A stretch of DNA of 64,000 nt from Halomonas sp. GTDB taxonomy: Bacteria; Pseudomonadota; Gammaproteobacteria; Pseudomonadales; Halomonadaceae. Position numbers and translations under genes: made by a program. This document shows positions 62,931-64,000 of this stretch, piece after piece (position 1 is the stretch's first letter; every line of letters begins with the position of its first letter). The notes under the pieces are model-generated. The model was not told where the DNA came from. It worked only from the letters and a program-made list of their open reading frames with translations, and did no database searches. Location of the stretch: NCBI RefSeq assembly GCF_017515565.1, contig NZ_JAFWFN010000083.1:1-64000 (forward strand), written 5' to 3'.

Positions 62931-63190
62931 AGTGCCTCACTAAGGAATAGGGTGATAACAACCAGTGGCTAGCATGGCACAGCCTCGCCATTTTTATGAA
63001 TCTTCAATGCGCGGTTTTTTTAACGGTGGCGTAAGAGGGTATTTTGATTGGGCTAGCACACAAGGCTATCTTCCAGCCATCTGGGCAACTACCTTAGTTA
63101 ATCCATGGTTTCTTAGCTAATAAGTTAACCAGCGTGCAGCTATACTATATGCAATATAAATTAATGGAATAACGTTGCCAGGAAGCCGCC

Positions 63191-63958
63191 ATGTCTAATA
63201 GCTCACACATACCGTCAGGGCAGGAATGGAATGCCAGCCACTACGAGGAAAACGCGAACTTCGTTCCTAAACAGGGAGGCGAGGTGCTAAAACTTCTTGC
63301 CCCGCAAGCGGGCCAGCGCATATTGGATCTTGGCTGTGGCGATGGTGCGTTAACCGAGCGTATTGCCCAAACGGGGGCGAATGTGTTGGGTATCGACGCG
63401 TCAGAGGAGATGGTGGACGCTGCGCGCCAGCGGGGCCTCAACGCCCGCGTGATTGATGGCCACCAACTGCCTTTTGACCATGAGTTTGACGCCGTATTCA
63501 GCAATGCAGCCTTGCACTGGATGCTAGACCCACAAAAGGTGCTCGCTGGCGTAAAGCGCGCGCTAAAACCGGGTGGGCGCTTTGTTGCGGAGTTTGGCGG
63601 CCACGGCAATATGGCGGCCATTTGCACCGCCCTTATAGCCTCGCTGCAGTTTCGCGGCATTAGTTCACACGGGCGCCACCCATGGTATTTTCCCACCACG
63701 CAAGAGTATGCCCACCTACTGCAAACCGTGGGTTTTAAGGTCGACTCTATTGAGTTGTTCCCACGCCCTACACTACTGCCTACGGGCATGGCAGGCTGGC
63801 TTAGAACCTTTGCCAACCCTTTCCTGCACAACTTAGACCAGGACCTACAAGAAGCCATTATTGATAATACGATGAATCTTCTTGCCCATAGCCTAAACGA
63901 TGGTCATGGTAACTGGACGGCTGACTATGTACGGCTGCGGGTCTCCGCACACGTGTAG
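63191..63958 (+). CDS. Class I SAM-dependent methyltransferase
   Basis: The 255-residue protein has motif I ILDLGCGDGALTERI, VLGIDASEEMVDAAR, FDAVFSNAALHWMLDP and LKPGGRFVAEFGGHGN, the pattern of trans-aconitate/BioC-like methyltransferases. The substrate is unknown. The ATG at 63191 is preceded by AGGAAG. The last 42 nt of the window contain nothing assignable. Confidence 0.88.
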   Translation: MSNSSHIPSGQEWNASHYEENANFVPKQGGEVLKLLAPQAGQRILDLGCGDGALTERIAQTGANVLGIDASEEMVDAARQRGLNARVIDGHQLPFDHEFDAVFSNAALHWMLDPQKVLAGVKRALKPGGRFVAEFGGHGNMAAICTALIASLQFRGISSHGRHPWYFPTTQEYAHLLQTVGFKVDSIELFPRPTLLPTGMAGWLRTFANPFLHNLDQDLQEAIIDNTMNLLAHSLNDGHGNWTADYVRLRVSAHV

Positions 63959-64000
63959 TATCGCCTGCGCTTTACAGTGACCACATAAAAAAACCCACCG

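Noticed and set aside
1-64000. CRISPR arrays, rRNA or tRNA genes
   Set aside because: No regularly spaced direct repeats and no tRNA-like or rRNA-like sequence were noticed on reading both strands; a covariance search could still find one.

Overview
The window reads as a chromosomal segment of a moderately GC-rich gammaproteobacterium, most likely of the Halomonas group. That placement is inferred from gene order (recC-recB-recD, trpBA with a divergent LysR gene) and overall protein character; no rRNA or tRNA gene is visible to confirm it.

Layout. 0-11.7 kb is core DNA: the first codons of a ChrA-type chromate transporter, ilvD, and an overlapping recC-recB-recD operon. 11.7-18.3 kb is an inserted block: a complete LuxR/LuxI quorum-sensing pair followed by a complete lasso-peptide cluster (precursor, leader peptidase, ABC exporter, macrolactam cyclase). 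A second, diverged copy of the recD 3' end closes the block on its right side, so the insertion is directly visible. 18.5-25.8 kb is an accessory and decaying region: a HEPN-motif protein beside a PD-(D/E)xK-like nuclease, a secreted protein of three 26-residue Cys repeats, broken DUF427 and nitrilase genes, an IDO-like Fe/2OG dioxygenase, a PAS-GGDEF-EAL protein, an integrase remnant and copies of a dispersed repeat.

25.8-39.6 kb is a catabolic island. A GlxA-type regulator diverges from a run of genes encoding a TmpA-like Fe/2OG dioxygenase, a TmpB/PhnZ-like HD oxygenase, AruI-like decarboxylase, a quaternary-amine binding protein, AruH-like transaminase, a basic amino acid ABC importer and an ALDH10-type aldehyde dehydrogenase. 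A second GlxA regulator and a gamma-butyrobetaine hydroxylase-like gene follow. The logic looks like uptake and oxidation of arginine-type and betaine or betaine-phosphonate substrates.

39.6-46.7 kb is a patchwork: a methyltransferase, nested IS3-type sequences that cut off a PhnA/YjdM gene, a zinc peptidase, a DapA-family remnant, a Fic protein with a palindromic upstream site, and a HigBA-like toxin-antitoxin pair beside a RelE relic. 46.7-64 kb is mostly ordinary: trpBA with LysR, GST, MFS, LysR, DJ-1/PfpI, NAD(P)-binding protein, GDPD, a four-gene set (binding-protein-like, porin-like, GGDEF-EAL receptor, LuxI-fold acyltransferase), a membrane protein, NfsA-like nitroreductase and a methyltransferase.

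The most notable system is the lasso-peptide cluster that carries its own AHL synthase and receptor, with a candidate lux box placed at the expected distance upstream of the precursor gene.
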